Positions 33,048 to 44,887 are shown, counted from the first letter of the stretch. The stretch: 64,000 nt of DNA from Aurifilum marmelostoma (GCA_027559495.1 JAMXSV010000023.1:1116001-1180000); one strand, 5' to 3'. Translations and numbers: made by a program. Notes: generated from the letters alone by a model not told the origin.

Positions 33048-34217
33048 ATGTCATACCAACCCATCAAACAAGAAACCAATATGGCTGCCGAGGCCAAGGA
33101 GATCGAGTTAGGAGACGGCAGCGAGACAGACATCGAAGGCGGCAACCCAGCCGACTCTGAGGACTCCCTCTTGGTGGCCTGGAAGCGTCAGAATGTCGCC
33201 TTCACAAACCCCGCGCAGACGCTGTACAAGAAGATGATGCAGGCAAATATCCCACTCATAGTCAGCCTGCACTTTCTGGTCTTCAACATCATCCTGTCTA
33301 TTGCCCTCGGCTCGCTGCTGTTCAAGTTCAGCTCGTCATCGTCAGAGTCGAAGGCGAATTCGAAACTGGCCCCGGGAGAGCTACTATACAGTACGTCACA
33401 TAATTACAAGCCCGGTGGCATGAGTAACTGGCAGACTATTGGTGTACATGTACTGACGAGCTCATCACAACGTCTTAGCCCTCGGACAAGACGTTATCGA
33501 GCACCGTGTGGAACGGGCCTACGTCGGGCCAGGCTACAGCAAGGGATTCATCCCAAGTCCGTACCAGGGCTGGCCGAGTGCCGAGAATGATGAGCTGTGG
33601 AGGAAATATGAAGGTACGCTCTCACGGCAGTCAAAGCTGCAACGAATCACAATGATGATGATGAGGCCTCAAGATTGACCATTTCTGGACCAGATGGAAA
33701 CCACATCCGCATCAGCAAAGCAGAGGCCGACCAGCTCATCTACCCTACCGAACACGTGCCTATGGAGGAGCACAAGGACGAGTACCTGGTGGGACTGGTC
33801 ATCTTCCACCACCTCCACTGCCTCAGCGCCCTCCGCAGGGCCATCTACCCCAAGCGATACAGCAGCTCGCTGGTCGACGAGGACGGCAAGGTCAAGTATG
33901 AGGACTGGCACCACGTCGACCACTGCATCGAGATCCTGCGGACCTATCTCGAGTGCCACCCCGAGACGACCGCCATGCCCATGCAGTGGCTGCAAGGGAG
34001 CACGTTTGCCGTCTACCCTGCGGTGCAGCATACGTGCCGCAACTTTGACGTGATCAGCAGCTGGGCGTATGACCGTACCGTCAACGTTCCGATCCGGGCG
34101 CACTTGGAGAATGGTCGGGTGGTGGATTATACTGGGAAGCCGTATGGGCAGGAGTACAATGACACTTGGGTGTTGCAAGCGCCAGAAGGGTGGGCTTATA
34201 CAGTGGACGACATGTGA
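33048..34217 (+). CDS. UstYa-family (DUF3328) membrane-anchored oxidase-like protein
   Basis: Three exons (33048-33390, 33479-33613, 33694-34217) join to 333 residues. UstYa-type proteins perform oxidative cyclisation or related steps on secondary metabolites, best known in fungal RiPP pathways (ustiloxin, asperipin, cyclochlorotine). One transmembrane helix lies at about 66-90 after a cytosolic tail. The two family-defining HxxHC motifs are intact: H198-H-L-H-C202 and H233-V-D-H-C237. The conserved segment GWPSAENDELWRKYE precedes them. The second acceptor (33693) was chosen because it keeps phase and skips a non-conserved stretch. No RiPP precursor or P450 partner is visible within the window, so the substrate is unknown. 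The gene ends 475 bp from the convergent HoxX-like gene. Confidence 0.9.
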
Positions 34218-34692
34218 TAGGGTCATGCTACCACCAGCTCGGTTGTTTTCAACTCAAGCAACTCAAGTATCCAGTGTAGATATCGAGGTGATAGGCCTTG
34301 AATTTTACTTTCTCGTCACATATTTAGATGACCACACTGAGAAGGACATGGGTCTAGATGACATTTATATATTTTAGATCATATACGACAGCGGAGAAAA
34401 AAACAAATTGCCCATGATAACTTTTGATATTGTGCGTAATTTCTTGTCATGGATCTAACCATCCAGTCAGATCTGAAAAGGGCTATATAAGAGAGGAGAA
34501 GAAAAGAAGAAAGGCTACCAGAGCCGCAAAGCGATATGCTCATGAAAAAAGAGAACATCGCAGAGATGGAAACGAAACCAAAAGAAAGAAAAGCAACATC
34601 GTGTAACCGTGCATCTCTCCAAATCATACCTTTTCTTTTCTTTCTTTCTTTCTTTCTTTCTTTTTTCCTTCTTTCATTTCTTTCCCCCTCCT
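34218..34692. other. Convergent 3' region UstYa-like / HoxX-like
   Basis: AT-rich 3' flanks with a CTTT-type repeat near 34635-34672. No gene seen. Confidence 0.55.
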
Positions 34693-36915
34693 TCATGTAT
34701 CATAATAGCAAGCAAAGATGGGCCCCTCGACCTTGATCACAGGTCCATCCTCCATGAGAACATCAGTCATGTACTCGTCCGACGAGCCCTGGTGGACCTC
34801 CAGCTTCCCCCCAAACTCCCTAGCCAGAACGTGCTTCCCGTCCGCGCCGTGACCACCATCACCACCACCACCACCACGCCGGTGCTTTGCAAACTGCAGC
34901 GGGGTGGAGACAGCCTTCATCTTGCGAACAAAGGCGGCCCTCCGGCCGTGGTAGCTGGCAGACCTCGCGCCCCAGAAGTCCTGCGCCATCTCGCCGAGCT
35001 CCATGGCCCTGGCCCGCGCGAGCCCCAGCGGCGAGACGTCTGCGCGCCACTTCCACCAGCCCGCGCGGTAGCTGGCCGAGCCGTTGCGGTACCGCCCAGC
35101 CGAGCGCACGACGGCGTTGACGTGGTTCCGGATGCGCGCGTCCAGCAGGGCACCGGTCCCGGGGAGGACATGGTCGACCACCCCGACGGAGCGCGCATCG
35201 TGTGCCGAGATGGGGACCATGTCGCCCAGGATGCGCCTGCTGCCCTCGGGGCCGCACCTCGCGGTGTAGCTGATGGAGTGGTACTCGGAGCCGTACAGGC
35301 CGATGGCGGCATAGGCCGGGTTCAGGACGACCTCGGCCCCGGCGACCACGCAGTCGCACGCCGTGGCCATCGCGACTCCACCCGCGGCTGCGTTGCCGCG
35401 GATGCCGGCGACGGTGAGGATGCCCCTGCTGGGGAACTCGTGCAGCAGGTAGTAGACGATGTCGTTGATGCGGTTGATGTTGTTCCACGACTCGAGAGCA
35501 GGGTCGGCGGCGGCCTCGATCACGTTGAGGTGGATCCCGTTGCTGAAGTAGCCTGCGCCGCCCATCATGACCACGGCGGCCAGGGGGACCTCGCTCGGGT
35601 TATTGTCATGCGTAGACAGCACGAACTCGAGGGCGTTGATGAGCTTGATGCACTGCTGCGTGGACATGGCGCCGTTGTAAAACTCGGAGTAGACATAAGC
35701 CACGCGGCTGGAAGACGAGGAGGTCCTGTTGTAGACCTTGGCGAAATCGACCCAGATATCCTGATAGGTGCCGTGAGACGCTCTTGGCCAGTCCGCCTCA
35801 GCTGCGAGTGGCTGCTGGGAAAGCTTCTTGGTGAGACTCTCATCGCTCAGGAGGCCAAGCTCGCGGAGACCAGACACGGCGGGGATCTTGGGCCAGAGCT
35901 GAGTGTCCGTCTTCTTCTTCACGCGCCTGACATGGGTGATCCAGACACCCTTGTTGTCGACTGTCTTGATGCACACGGCCTCGTCGCGGACAGCCACGAT
36001 GGACCCAAGAGGAGTCGTCTGGGGCTTCTCATCGTCGGTGGACCAGCTGCCGCCGTCTTCGACGATCCCGCCATACAGGTAGATGCTCTGCCCACCGAGA
36101 ACAGAGCTGAGACACCCGGGCTGCGAGTCTGCGCACCGTATCCTCCTAGAGATCTCCCTGGCAGGGTGGACGTTGACGTCAAAGTCCCGCTGCCCAGCCT
36201 TGAGGAGTGGTCGATGATGGCTGGGCCCGCCCAGGAAAGGCTGAGAGAGGCCTACGCAGCGCTCCTTGAACTGTGGGCTCGCCGCCAGTCCAGGGTGGAT
36301 GGCGTCGGGCAAGGGACCGATGCGATTGTCCCTTCGAGGGCTCGATGGAGGCGTGAGGGGCGACGGGGTGCGAGCAGCGGCCTTGATCCTCTCCACAGCA
36401 GCCAGACACGCAGACACTGCTGCTCGCGTCACTGGTCCGCGGTAGAGTGACGATTTGGTAAGGTGAGGGTCGTCTATGTCGATGGGGAACTGCTCAAACG
36501 CCCAGACCGGGCCGGCGTCGAACTCGTCTTCGGCCTGGAGCACCGTCACGCCCCAGTGGGATCGACCCTTCTCGCTCAGGGTGATATGCTTTCCCTGGAG
36601 GAGGAGCTGTGCAGCATCGGGCTCGGACCCGTCATCACCCATCAGGACCCAGTCCAGCGAGGACGGGCCCGCATCGCCGGGGGGCCCGGGGTGGATGATA
36701 AGTGTGAGATACCTCTCGTAGATATCCTTGGGGACGCGCGAGGTCAGGAAGGGGCAGATGATGAGGTCCGGGCTCGCCAGGCGAGCAGCCTCGCGCATAA
36801 CATCGTCAGAGATGGCATATTCGATGGTGACGGAGACGGCGGGTTGCTTGGACAAGGCAAGATAGAGACGTTGAGAGAGAGAGTTGTGTGCCGTGCAGAT
36901 GAAGAGGATATTCAT
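34693..36915 (-). CDS. HoxX-like formyltransferase/enoyl-CoA hydratase fusion
   Basis: Intronless, 740 residues from the ATG at 36915. Bacterial HoxX takes a one-carbon unit from 10-formyl-tetrahydrofolate, forms formyl-CoA and decarbonylates it to CO, the carbonyl ligand of [NiFe]-hydrogenase made in air. The N-terminal formyltransferase domain has HPGPPGDAGPSSLDW (about 75-89), the HoxX form of the folate-site motif, and DEFDAGPVW (about 130-138). The middle (about 230-300) resembles a formyltransferase C-terminal barrel. The crotonase domain has the oxyanion segments MMGGAGYFSNGIHLNVIEA and AGIRGNAAAGGVAMATACD, then the HoxX-like NPAYAAIGLYGSEYHSISY. A His/Gly-rich linker and a short C-terminal extension make it longer than bacterial HoxX (about 550). 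No targeting signal is obvious. The domain call is strong; CO production by the fungal protein is inference. Confidence 0.9.
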   Translation of the reverse strand: MNILFICTAHNSLSQRLYLALSKQPAVSVTIEYAISDDVMREAARLASPDLIICPFLTSRVPKDIYERYLTLIIHPGPPGDAGPSSLDWVLMGDDGSEPDAAQLLLQGKHITLSEKGRSHWGVTVLQAEDEFDAGPVWAFEQFPIDIDDPHLTKSSLYRGPVTRAAVSACLAAVERIKAAARTPSPLTPPSSPRRDNRIGPLPDAIHPGLAASPQFKERCVGLSQPFLGGPSHHRPLLKAGQRDFDVNVHPAREISRRIRCADSQPGCLSSVLGGQSIYLYGGIVEDGGSWSTDDEKPQTTPLGSIVAVRDEAVCIKTVDNKGVWITHVRRVKKKTDTQLWPKIPAVSGLRELGLLSDESLTKKLSQQPLAAEADWPRASHGTYQDIWVDFAKVYNRTSSSSSRVAYVYSEFYNGAMSTQQCIKLINALEFVLSTHDNNPSEVPLAAVVMMGGAGYFSNGIHLNVIEAAADPALESWNNINRINDIVYYLLHEFPSRGILTVAGIRGNAAAGGVAMATACDCVVAGAEVVLNPAYAAIGLYGSEYHSISYTARCGPEGSRRILGDMVPISAHDARSVGVVDHVLPGTGALLDARIRNHVNAVVRSAGRYRNGSASYRAGWWKWRADVSPLGLARARAMELGEMAQDFWGARSASYHGRRAAFVRKMKAVSTPLQFAKHRRGGGGGDGGHGADGKHVLAREFGGKLEVHQGSSDEYMTDVLMEDGPVIKVEGPIFACYYDT

Positions 36916-38421
36916 AGTCACTACTGTTCTCGAGAGTCACACTGATAACACCGGCTTGACTATTAGAATCTGGAAAAAGAAGAGACACGTTCCTGAGAGC
37001 TCGTGCATACAGCTTGGGTTTGAGGGTCTGGATAAGAATATAAGGGAGGGTGGCCCCAGTGGGATCTCGTGAAAAAGGGGGTCAGTTGCTCTCTCTCTCT
37101 CTCTCTCACTCACTCTCGCTCACCGCAAAAAGGCAATGTATTGTCCCGAGAGGATGGTCCGTCCAATATAAGCCCAGAGCAGGCTGAGAGGCAGACCGAA
37201 AAGGATAATAATTATGCTCGTATAATTAAAAAAAAGGGACACACTCTCTTGAGAGAAGAGGGCGAACCAAACCTACTCGGGGCATACGTCCGTGCGATTG
37301 ACACTCATTCTATTCACCTGATCCCGCGTTTGGGCCGCCATCTGTGCCTTGGGAAGTCCTTGATGGCGTCGACTCTCTACACACCACTTTTACTGGGCTA
37401 TACCGCTGATCCGAAAAAGGGGAGGGGGGAGGGGGTGTGTGTGTGGGCGGTGGGAATCCACAAGGAGGTGGGAAGAATGTATAACAACATTATCGTAGTC
37501 CAAAGGCAAGACTTGCCCTATTTTGGGACACGAGTTTCTTCAGCAGAGCTTGACGTCTGAAGCCATGTCATCAATGATTCAGTCGGCTGCAGGTAGACAA
37601 GAAAGAGAGAGAGAAAGAGAAAAAAAAAAAAAAAGGCTTCCCCCTCGGACAGCCCTGGTGAGATAGAGGGGGGCGTTTTTCGAGGAATGCAGGAGAGAAG
37701 AGGCGCGCTTGGCATGGGTTAGCCAGCCATTCACGCCCTGACTTGATACTTTCAGCTGGGCCCGGATACGGCAACCAAAATCGTGGTTTTGTGTGACCTG
37801 CGCCATCGTCAGTAGTAGAGGTGGTGGATTCCGAAAGGATTTTCTCCTCGCGTGCGCAGCTCTTCGGGTGACGGCGACTTGGTATGACAGGGTGGTCGGG
37901 GACACACGCGGAGGGGCAGAGAGAGAGAGAGAGCTCGTGTTGATCAAAAAGATGACGAATCCAAGCCTCATCCGCCTCTCATACACCGTTGGGAAGGGTG
38001 GGTAGGACTTGTCTTCCCGCTCGCGCGTCTTTTCTTACCTAGCTCCATGTTCGTTCCAAGGTTTTCTTCAGCGATAACGCGGAGCTGTATATGCCTCTCC
38101 TACCACTGTGCCGTGGCCGCCTTCTCGTCTCATGCCTAAGTAGGCAAGGCAAGAAAGCACATAGGGTTGCATCTTTAGCCGTCGTCGCACGGGTTCTCCA
38201 CTTAACGAATACTCTCGGCTAGGCGATCAATTTATTCTCTACAGCAAGAGTAATCAACTGATAATCCTCTCCTCTCCTCTCGTGTGTGGGCTCTCCAGCG
38301 GATCAACTGCACCGTTAGCTTTGTCCAACCTGAGTGAAACGTGTCACCACCTTGCCAGGGCCCGTAAACAATCAAGTGTCATATGATCTGCAGATCCAGC
38401 CGAGGGGGAAAGGGAGGATGC

Positions 38422-38424
<3 letters not shown>

Positions 38425-38466
<42 letters not shown>
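38425..38466. repeat. (AG)21 microsatellite
   Basis: 42 bp of perfect AG repeat, the longest dinucleotide tract in the window. Confidence 0.93.
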
Positions 38467-38468
<2 letters not shown>

Positions 38469-40313
38469 CGCGCTTACGTTGGGCCTCAACGATGACCATC
38501 CTGCAACTGCTGCAAGCCCGGACTGCTTTGGGATTGTCTGCTGGGACAAGAGCAGCCTACTAACAAGTGTTCGGCGCGCCAGCGCAAGGTCTGCCCCTGT
38601 GCTGCTCTCGCCAAAAATCTCTATGGCCCCATGACAAGATGTCGCCGACCCTTCTAGCTCAGCACGTCCGAGGATCAGACACAATTGATTCATCAATTAA
38701 CTAATCAGAACAATTGTCGGTCCGTGGATAAAGAGGCTAAGCAATTATACCAGAACCGGATCTTGGAGATGCAAAACAAGTGCCCTGAGCACTTGATGCC
38801 TGACTCGACCGGGGAGTAATCTTCATCCTTCACACCGACTCTGAGCGGAAATCTACGGCCTTGCGGTCTGGCTGGGCCAACTTAGCCCTGCAGTGCCCCC
38901 GGTCGAGCTATATACCGCAGTGGGTAAAGAGGGCGAATAGCCAGATAGATGGCCAAAGATGGGAGACCAGCCCGCTAAACCCAGGTCTGTGCTTGACATC
39001 GTTGGACAGCCTTGACAGCAGAGCTTACTAATTATCTACTTGAGTAGTATTGCTAACATCTCAGCCGCGGACCAGAGTATTAGTATAGTTGCAGGAGGTA
39101 GTTCCTCCAACTAGTCTGCCTAGGTATTAGTTGCCAATCTGCAGCAGTTATGGCGGTTCCACACTCTTCCGGTAGTTGAGCATGGGACCGTTCATTGCTG
39201 CTACCTTGGTAGGTCTTTTTAGGATGTGGCGGTCTGCAGCTTCACTTGAAACGTGGAAAAATGAGGTTGCTGCTGTTCAGCCCATCCTGCGAGGAAGGGT
39301 GAAGAAGACATCTGGTTCGAGGATCTTTTGTTAATTAATTAATTACTCCGTCAATAAAGCACTGTCGTCTAATAAACACAACAACCTGTCGCCTGAGTTG
39401 TGATGATACGATTCATACATTCGATGGGCGGGGACCTAGATCCGAGCTGCCTCTTGAACCCCTTCAGCTGGTCTTCCATACGGTTGCATGTGCGCTTGCA
39501 CGTGATTTCTACAATAATATAGTGCAGGGACTTGTCCAGCTTCTTCGCAACGCTACTCCACCACAGAGCTAACACTATACGATTAATTCTGATCCCAAGG
39601 ATGGCGTAGTCTCGACTAAGAAGCCCGTGCCTTCTTGGGCATATAGAGGAGCACGTGCTTCGTTACAGTCATTCAAGGGCTCATGGTGAGCATGAGAGAA
39701 CAACCGTGTTTACGCTATCGTCCTCGTGAAGTGCCAGCTGCGATCCAAATCCAAGCGGCGTGTTGACGTCTCTGTTCTTCCCATGTCAACCAGGCTGGCA
39801 CTTTTGGAATTCTAAGAGAAAATATCGAGCTTCGACGTTGGATATTCCATGTGTGCCTCAATGAAGTCAGGCGATGCCATTGATAACTAATACAAATACA
39901 ATATTCCTGGATATGAACGATGGTATCTCACGTGATGACTTTGACGACGAGGATGCAATGGCGAGAGGACAAGCCAGCTGCCATGAACACCATACCATGC
40001 ACCCCCTCCAGCTTCCTCATCAGACCAAGACGCCGTCTCAACCCCTCATGCCACGAGCTGAACCTCTGCGCGCTGTCAAGCGGACACTAAACATGACAAG
40101 CACACGTAAACAGCAAAGCTGCCCAAAGCTGTCCAAGACCAGCCAGCCCCTAAACCCATGACGGGCTCATCGCGACGGCCTCTCGACGCACTATGCACCG
40201 AAGAGGTAAAATTGAGATGATGATCTTGGATGTTCACCAGGCCTCACTTGTCCCTAGGGCTGCTTGACTAACAGTATCTTTAACCTCCTTACCTAGAGGT
40301 CCTGGGGATGGTC

Positions 40314-40320
40314 TATAAAA
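40314..40320 (+). promoter_or_regulatory. TATA box of the DUF3712 gene
   Basis: TATAAAA lies 130 bp upstream of the first ATG (40444). No other ATG occurs between the expected transcription start and that codon, which supports the chosen start. Confidence 0.6.
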
Positions 40321-40443
40321 AAGCGCCGTCTTGCCATCTTCAGCTCTTCTCGTTTCTCATTTCCGTCACAAACATCATCATAATCAATATAAACTGCCCC
40401 AAAAGCATTATAGTACTCCTATCGCTTCCTTCTTACCTCGTGC

Positions 40444-41937
40444 ATGACCAAAAGCCACAGCACAGACGAGAAAAGAAAAAAGAAAAAAGAAATGAATCCC
40501 GAAAGCGAACCCCGCCGCTCGACGATGAGCTCCGACCCAGGCCACAAGGAGAGCCACCCCTCCGCCCCCGACGAGCAGGCCGTGGTGCTCCACCGCGGAG
40601 CCCGGCGCGGCGAGATGGTGCTGTCGCACCTGCGGGAAAACCGCGGATGGTACATGGGGGCGGGAGCCTTTGCCGTCTTCCTGGTCATCTTCCTCCCGAT
40701 CTTGTTAGTGTATCTGATCTTTCGGCACCTGCACGGTCAGCAGCGGCGGCGGCGGCGTCTCAGTGAGCGCCCTGTGGACGAGGGGTCAAGGGTGCTGGCG
40801 GCGGCGACGACGACGACAAGAGTCACACCGGCACAGGGCCAGCCCCAGGGGGACCAGAAGAAGAAGAAGGAGAAGACGCTGCCCCAGAGCCAGACACAGA
40901 CACGCACAAGGACAAAGATCCAGATCCAGACAGAGACAAAACAGACCCTCCTCACAACACGCCAGCACTAACTAACGTGATCAAACCTCTCTTTTTCTTC
41001 TTTTTCCAGCTTCCTCGTCGCCATCCCCGCCATCATTCAGCGCACCATCGACAAAGCCACCCTCCCTATCCACAACGGCACCCTCGTGCCCCTCAACGCC
41101 TCCGCCGTCCGCCTCGGCTTCACCACAGAGCTCAGCACCCCGTCGGGCACCACCGTCCACCTGGACCCATTCCGTCTGGACCTGTACAACCCGGACACCG
41201 AGGGCCACCCGGCCTTTGCCAGCCTCGCCGTGCCCGCGCACCGCCTCAGCGGCGTCACCGCCATCGACGTGCCCGCACAGGACGTGGGGGTCCGTAACGC
41301 GACAGAGCTGTCCGCGTTCCTCGCCAGGGCATTCGCCGCGCCAAACACGACCACCGTCGGCGCCCGAGCAGAGAACGCCGTCGCGCGCCTCGCGGCCAGC
41401 AGGTACCCCGTGCGCCTGGACAAGCAGGTCAGCCTCGCCGGGCTGCGCGGGCTCGAGGGCGTGCGCATCGTGGAGACGGCGGCCAGGGACGACAGTGCCG
41501 ACGACGAGAAGGCGGACCTGGGAGGCTCGCTCGAGGTGCCCAACCACTCACCGCTGACCATGGGCCTCGGCAACGTCACGTACAGCGTGTTTGCCGGCGG
41601 CGTGCAGATCGGGACGGCGGTCGTGCGGGACCTGGAGCTACAGCCGGGCAACCAGACGCTCGGGTTCGAGGTCGTGACGGATGCCGACAACGTGCTCGCA
41701 CACCTGGAGGAGGTTCTCGGCGCGATGGAGGGAAGTGCCATCGGCTTCAGCGTCGTGGGCGAGCGGGCGACGGTTAATGGGGAGCATATCCCGTACCTGG
41801 ATGATGTCCTGTCCAACGTCACCATTGCGGGTGGGCTTCCTCTCTGTGAGGCATTGAAGGTCATTCCTATGGAGAAGGTGCCTCTCTCGGCTATAAGTTT
41901 GATCGATTTTGACCTTCTCATGGAGTGTGTCATCTGA
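40444..41937 (+). CDS. DUF3712 (LEA-like) membrane protein
   Basis: Two exons (40444-40703, 41010-41937) with a 306-nt intron (GTTAGT donor, TTTTTCCAG acceptor) give 395 residues. An N-terminal basic cytosolic tail (about 70 residues) precedes one transmembrane helix that spans the splice junction (GAGAFAVFLVIFLPI, continuing into FFLVAIPAII). The large extracytosolic part is a beta-rich DUF3712 region with a LEA2-like fold, including NASAVRLGFTTELSTPSG and GLGNVTYSVFAGGVQIGTAV, and several N-glycosylation sequons. Fungal DUF3712 proteins are common membrane or vacuolar-lumen proteins of unknown role. Internal ATGs at 40492 and later are alternative starts; the first ATG after a good TATA box was preferred. 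The intron is long for this genome but removes a purine-rich, low-complexity stretch. Confidence 0.85.
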
Positions 41938-42239
41938 TGGTCAATGCTGTTAGAGGACGGGGGGAGGTTGACCAAAGTCTAGTGTTGGGAAATTGAATGT
42001 CTCGGGGATTCTGCTTGGTGGCAGGCTGGAAAGGTTGCTTGAAATCGAAACATAAATCAATTAGGCCCTACTATAATGCTGCTCACTGCGAGTTATTATA
42101 TGTGATGATTCTGGCATTCCAGTCAGTTTGTGAATCGCTGCAACGGATCACCTGATCAGGATGAAGTCTTCAAGTTGAGAATGGCTGCCAACATCGAAGG
42201 GCACCAAGGTTGATTGAGCTGAGGTTATGAACATCTGGC
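41938..42239. other. Convergent 3' region DUF3712 / Xaa-Pro peptidase
   Basis: About 300 bp of 3' flanks. Nothing else seen. Confidence 0.55.
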
Positions 42240-43861
42240 TTAACTAGACGAGATGAGTTTCTCGATCTCATCTGCATCCTTGAGGACTGATGTCAGGTTG
42301 TCGCAGCCACTCGACGTGATGACAACATTGTCCTCAATTCTGTAGAAAATATCAAAAGGTTATTATGGTCAGCCTCGTCTTTCTCACCATAAACACTATG
42401 GTTGTAGTTGCGACTCACCTCACGCCACCCACATCCCAGTACTTGTCCAGCACATCCACGTCGATGAACTTGGACGTCGCAGGGTCCTTGAGCGCAGGTT
42501 CAATGATGAACTTGCAGAAATAGATCTGTGCCACATACACGCCAACATCAGTCTCCTAATCAGCCCCCACAGCAAGCACATCCCATGAAAAGATGCTGCA
42601 TGATGGTAAACTTACACCCGGCTCCACGGTGATGACAGCACCCGCAGGCAATGTCCCTCTCTTTCTCAGATACCTGAACATAGTATCCTGGTCTGCATAG
42701 TTGGGATCACCACCAGTATCATGCGTGTCCATGCCCAGATAATGGCCCAGCCCGTGAGGGAAGAACGCCACGCTAGTCCGGCTCTTGAAGATCTCATCTT
42801 TGTCTCCCTTGAGCACCCCAAGCTTCAGCAGCCCGTCTATCGCGACGCGGTGCGCATTCTCATGCACGTCGTCCCACCGCACGCCCTCCTTGAGCATGTT
42901 GATGCTCTCGTGCTGCATCCTCAGCACGATGTCGTAGATGGCACGGCTCTCGGCTGTGAACCTGCCGCTGATGGGGAAGGTCCTCGTGATGTCGCTCGCG
43001 TAGCAGTCCAGCTCGCAGCCGGCGTCGAGCAACACGTTCTGCTTGCCCGCCAGCGACTGGTCGTTCCTGACATAGTGCAGGGTGGCGGCAGCGCGGCCGC
43101 TGGCAGCTATCACGTCGTAGGCCATGTTCTTGGCGTTCTTGGCCGTGCAGTTGGACAGGAAGACGGAGTGCAGCTCGGCCTCGTTGGAGGCGTGCTTCAC
43201 CCTCTGCATGACGGCCCTGTGGCCTACCGAGGAGATGTCGTTTGCCTTTTGGATCAGTGCGATCTCATATGGGGTCTTGATCGCGCGGCTGTACTCGATG
43301 GCCTGCTTCAGGAGGGTCATGTTCTTGTCGTCGAACTCGAGGAAGGTAATGTTGTCCGAGACCTGGCCGGAGACGGCGAAGACGGTCTTGGACGAGGCGG
43401 CCAGGTGGGCCAGGGACCCGTTGACGTCGGTCGTGTAGCTGACATTGTCGACGTCGTACTGATCCAGGGCCTCTTGTTGGGACAGCGGGAGCCCGGACCA
43501 GATCACGGACTCGGGATCGATAGGAGGAATGTACAGGGTCGCCTTGTCGGTGCTGATGTCGTAGGTGTAGTGGCAGTCGGGGAGGTTGCAACCGGTGAGG
43601 TAGTAGAACGAACGCCGCTGACTGTGAGGGCACACAGCAATAATTAGAACAAGGGAGCTCTCGAGATCGGACGAGTGTAGGGGTCTATCCTGACCGGAAG
43701 TGTTCCTCCTGATCGCAGTCCTCGTGAAGCTTGGCCTTCTTGCTCTCGACATAGATGACGCCTGTAGCATCGGGAATCTTGGACCGAAGATACTCGACCA
43801 CTTTCCTGGCATGCTGCTTGCCGGGGTATTTCCCCTTCAGGATCTCCTCGTAGGGTGCCAT
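42240..43861 (-). CDS. pepP: Xaa-Pro aminopeptidase (peptidase M24B, PepP type)
   Basis: Four exons (43695-43861, 42616-43621, 42419-42525, 42240-42339) join to 459 residues. The enzyme removes N-terminal residues that precede proline, using two Mn or similar ions. The N-terminal AMP_N domain includes EHFRQRRSFYYLTGCNLPD across the first junction. The pita-bread catalytic domain shows the ligands in order: DAGCELDCYASDITRTFP (two Asp), FFPHGLGHYLGMDTHD (His), TVEPGIYF (Glu) and RIEDNVVIT (Glu, across the last junction). All ligands appear present, so it is probably active. The ATG at 43861 matches the usual fungal start (MAPYEEILKGKYPGKQHA), but the frame stays open upstream to about 44215 and could add a presequence. 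Confidence 0.92.
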
Positions 43862-44887
43862 GACTACGCGTGATGGTCCTGGTGGCGTGAGGACACCCGG
43901 GGACTGTGCTGCTGAGCTCGTAATGCAGCGGCGACGAAACAGGGAGGAGGAGGAGGAGCTGCTCGAATTCCTCCAAGACGGCGGAAGAAATGCTAGGTTT
44001 TTGGTAACGAGCAGCAGGCTCGGGCGGATGACAATTGAGGGCGCTGATCTCCAGTGGAGAATGTGTCTTACAGGGCAAGACGGGAGGAGATGCATGTGTG
44101 AGCCTGAGGGGGGAACAGAGAGAATGACAAAGATGGGATGGCAACTGGCGGCTGTTGTCGGCGTCGGCAGTGATTCTTTTGGGGGGGGAGCTGTGCCCCG
44201 CATTACAGTGGTCACACTCTCTGATCACTTGCAGTAGGGGGTGGAACCCCTCCTTCCCTTCCCAATTGCCCCTCCGTATTTCCCCCTCAGTGCCCCTCTA
44301 TCTACTGAGAGACAGGGGTGCCCTGCTGTAGCTCCACCACCAGTCTACATACTGTAGCACCATAGTACAATTCAATTCGATGGATGCTCTGGTCAAGCCT
44401 CAGGATGTTCCAAAGAGGCGCTGATGTATGCTCAACAACAGGAAAAAGAGACATGGGAAAAAAAGGGAAAACAAAAAAGGGAAACTAAGAAAGAGTATTT
44501 CTGACCACAATAATTTGATGCCTCTGCTCCGAGTGACTTAGTATGATCACAGCAGTGATGTATAGACTGGTTGCGTGTGAATGCTCCTCGCCGTGTGTCC
44601 GATCAAAGGCCAACAGACTTCGCCGTGCAATGCAGATATGTCCAAATGCCTTGTGAAACAAAGACCTGAGAGTGAACCTGAAGACATAAACATACACAGA
44701 CACACAAACTCCACCCAGGCAACATGCGTAAACTCGTGCCCGGTATGCTGGTAACCATCCGTTTTCTGCTGCTCAGTGTTCCCAGCGTTCAGATAAGTAT
44801 GTTACAGGTCCAGAAGAACCCATCCTGCTCGATCCTGTTCTTTCTCTTGCCGCGGCGAGCTCATTCCAGGAGAGGAACCAGAGTTGT
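43862..44887. other. Intergenic Xaa-Pro peptidase to PHO80-like cyclin
   Basis: Peptidase promoter or leader and 3' flank of the cyclin gene. An in-frame extension of the peptidase lies at about 43862-44215. No separate gene seen. Confidence 0.5.

Larger units (their letters stand above)
36916..40443. other. Intergenic, 3.5 kb divergent region
   Basis: Promoter side of both the HoxX-like gene (left) and the DUF3712 gene (right). It contains CT and AG microsatellites, A-runs and scattered short open frames without recognisable products (for example 39874-40161). I see no gene. Confidence 0.5.

Noticed and set aside
34609..36450. 613-codon plus-strand frame opposite the HoxX-like gene
   Set aside because: Antisense shadow caused by high GC at third positions; the peptide is Asp/Val/Gly-rich without conserved motifs.
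31804..36915. A full RiPP or secondary-metabolite cluster around the UstYa-like gene
   Set aside because: HsbA, the M20 peptidase and the HoxX-like gene are not typical cluster members, and no precursor, P450, PKS or NRPS is present.
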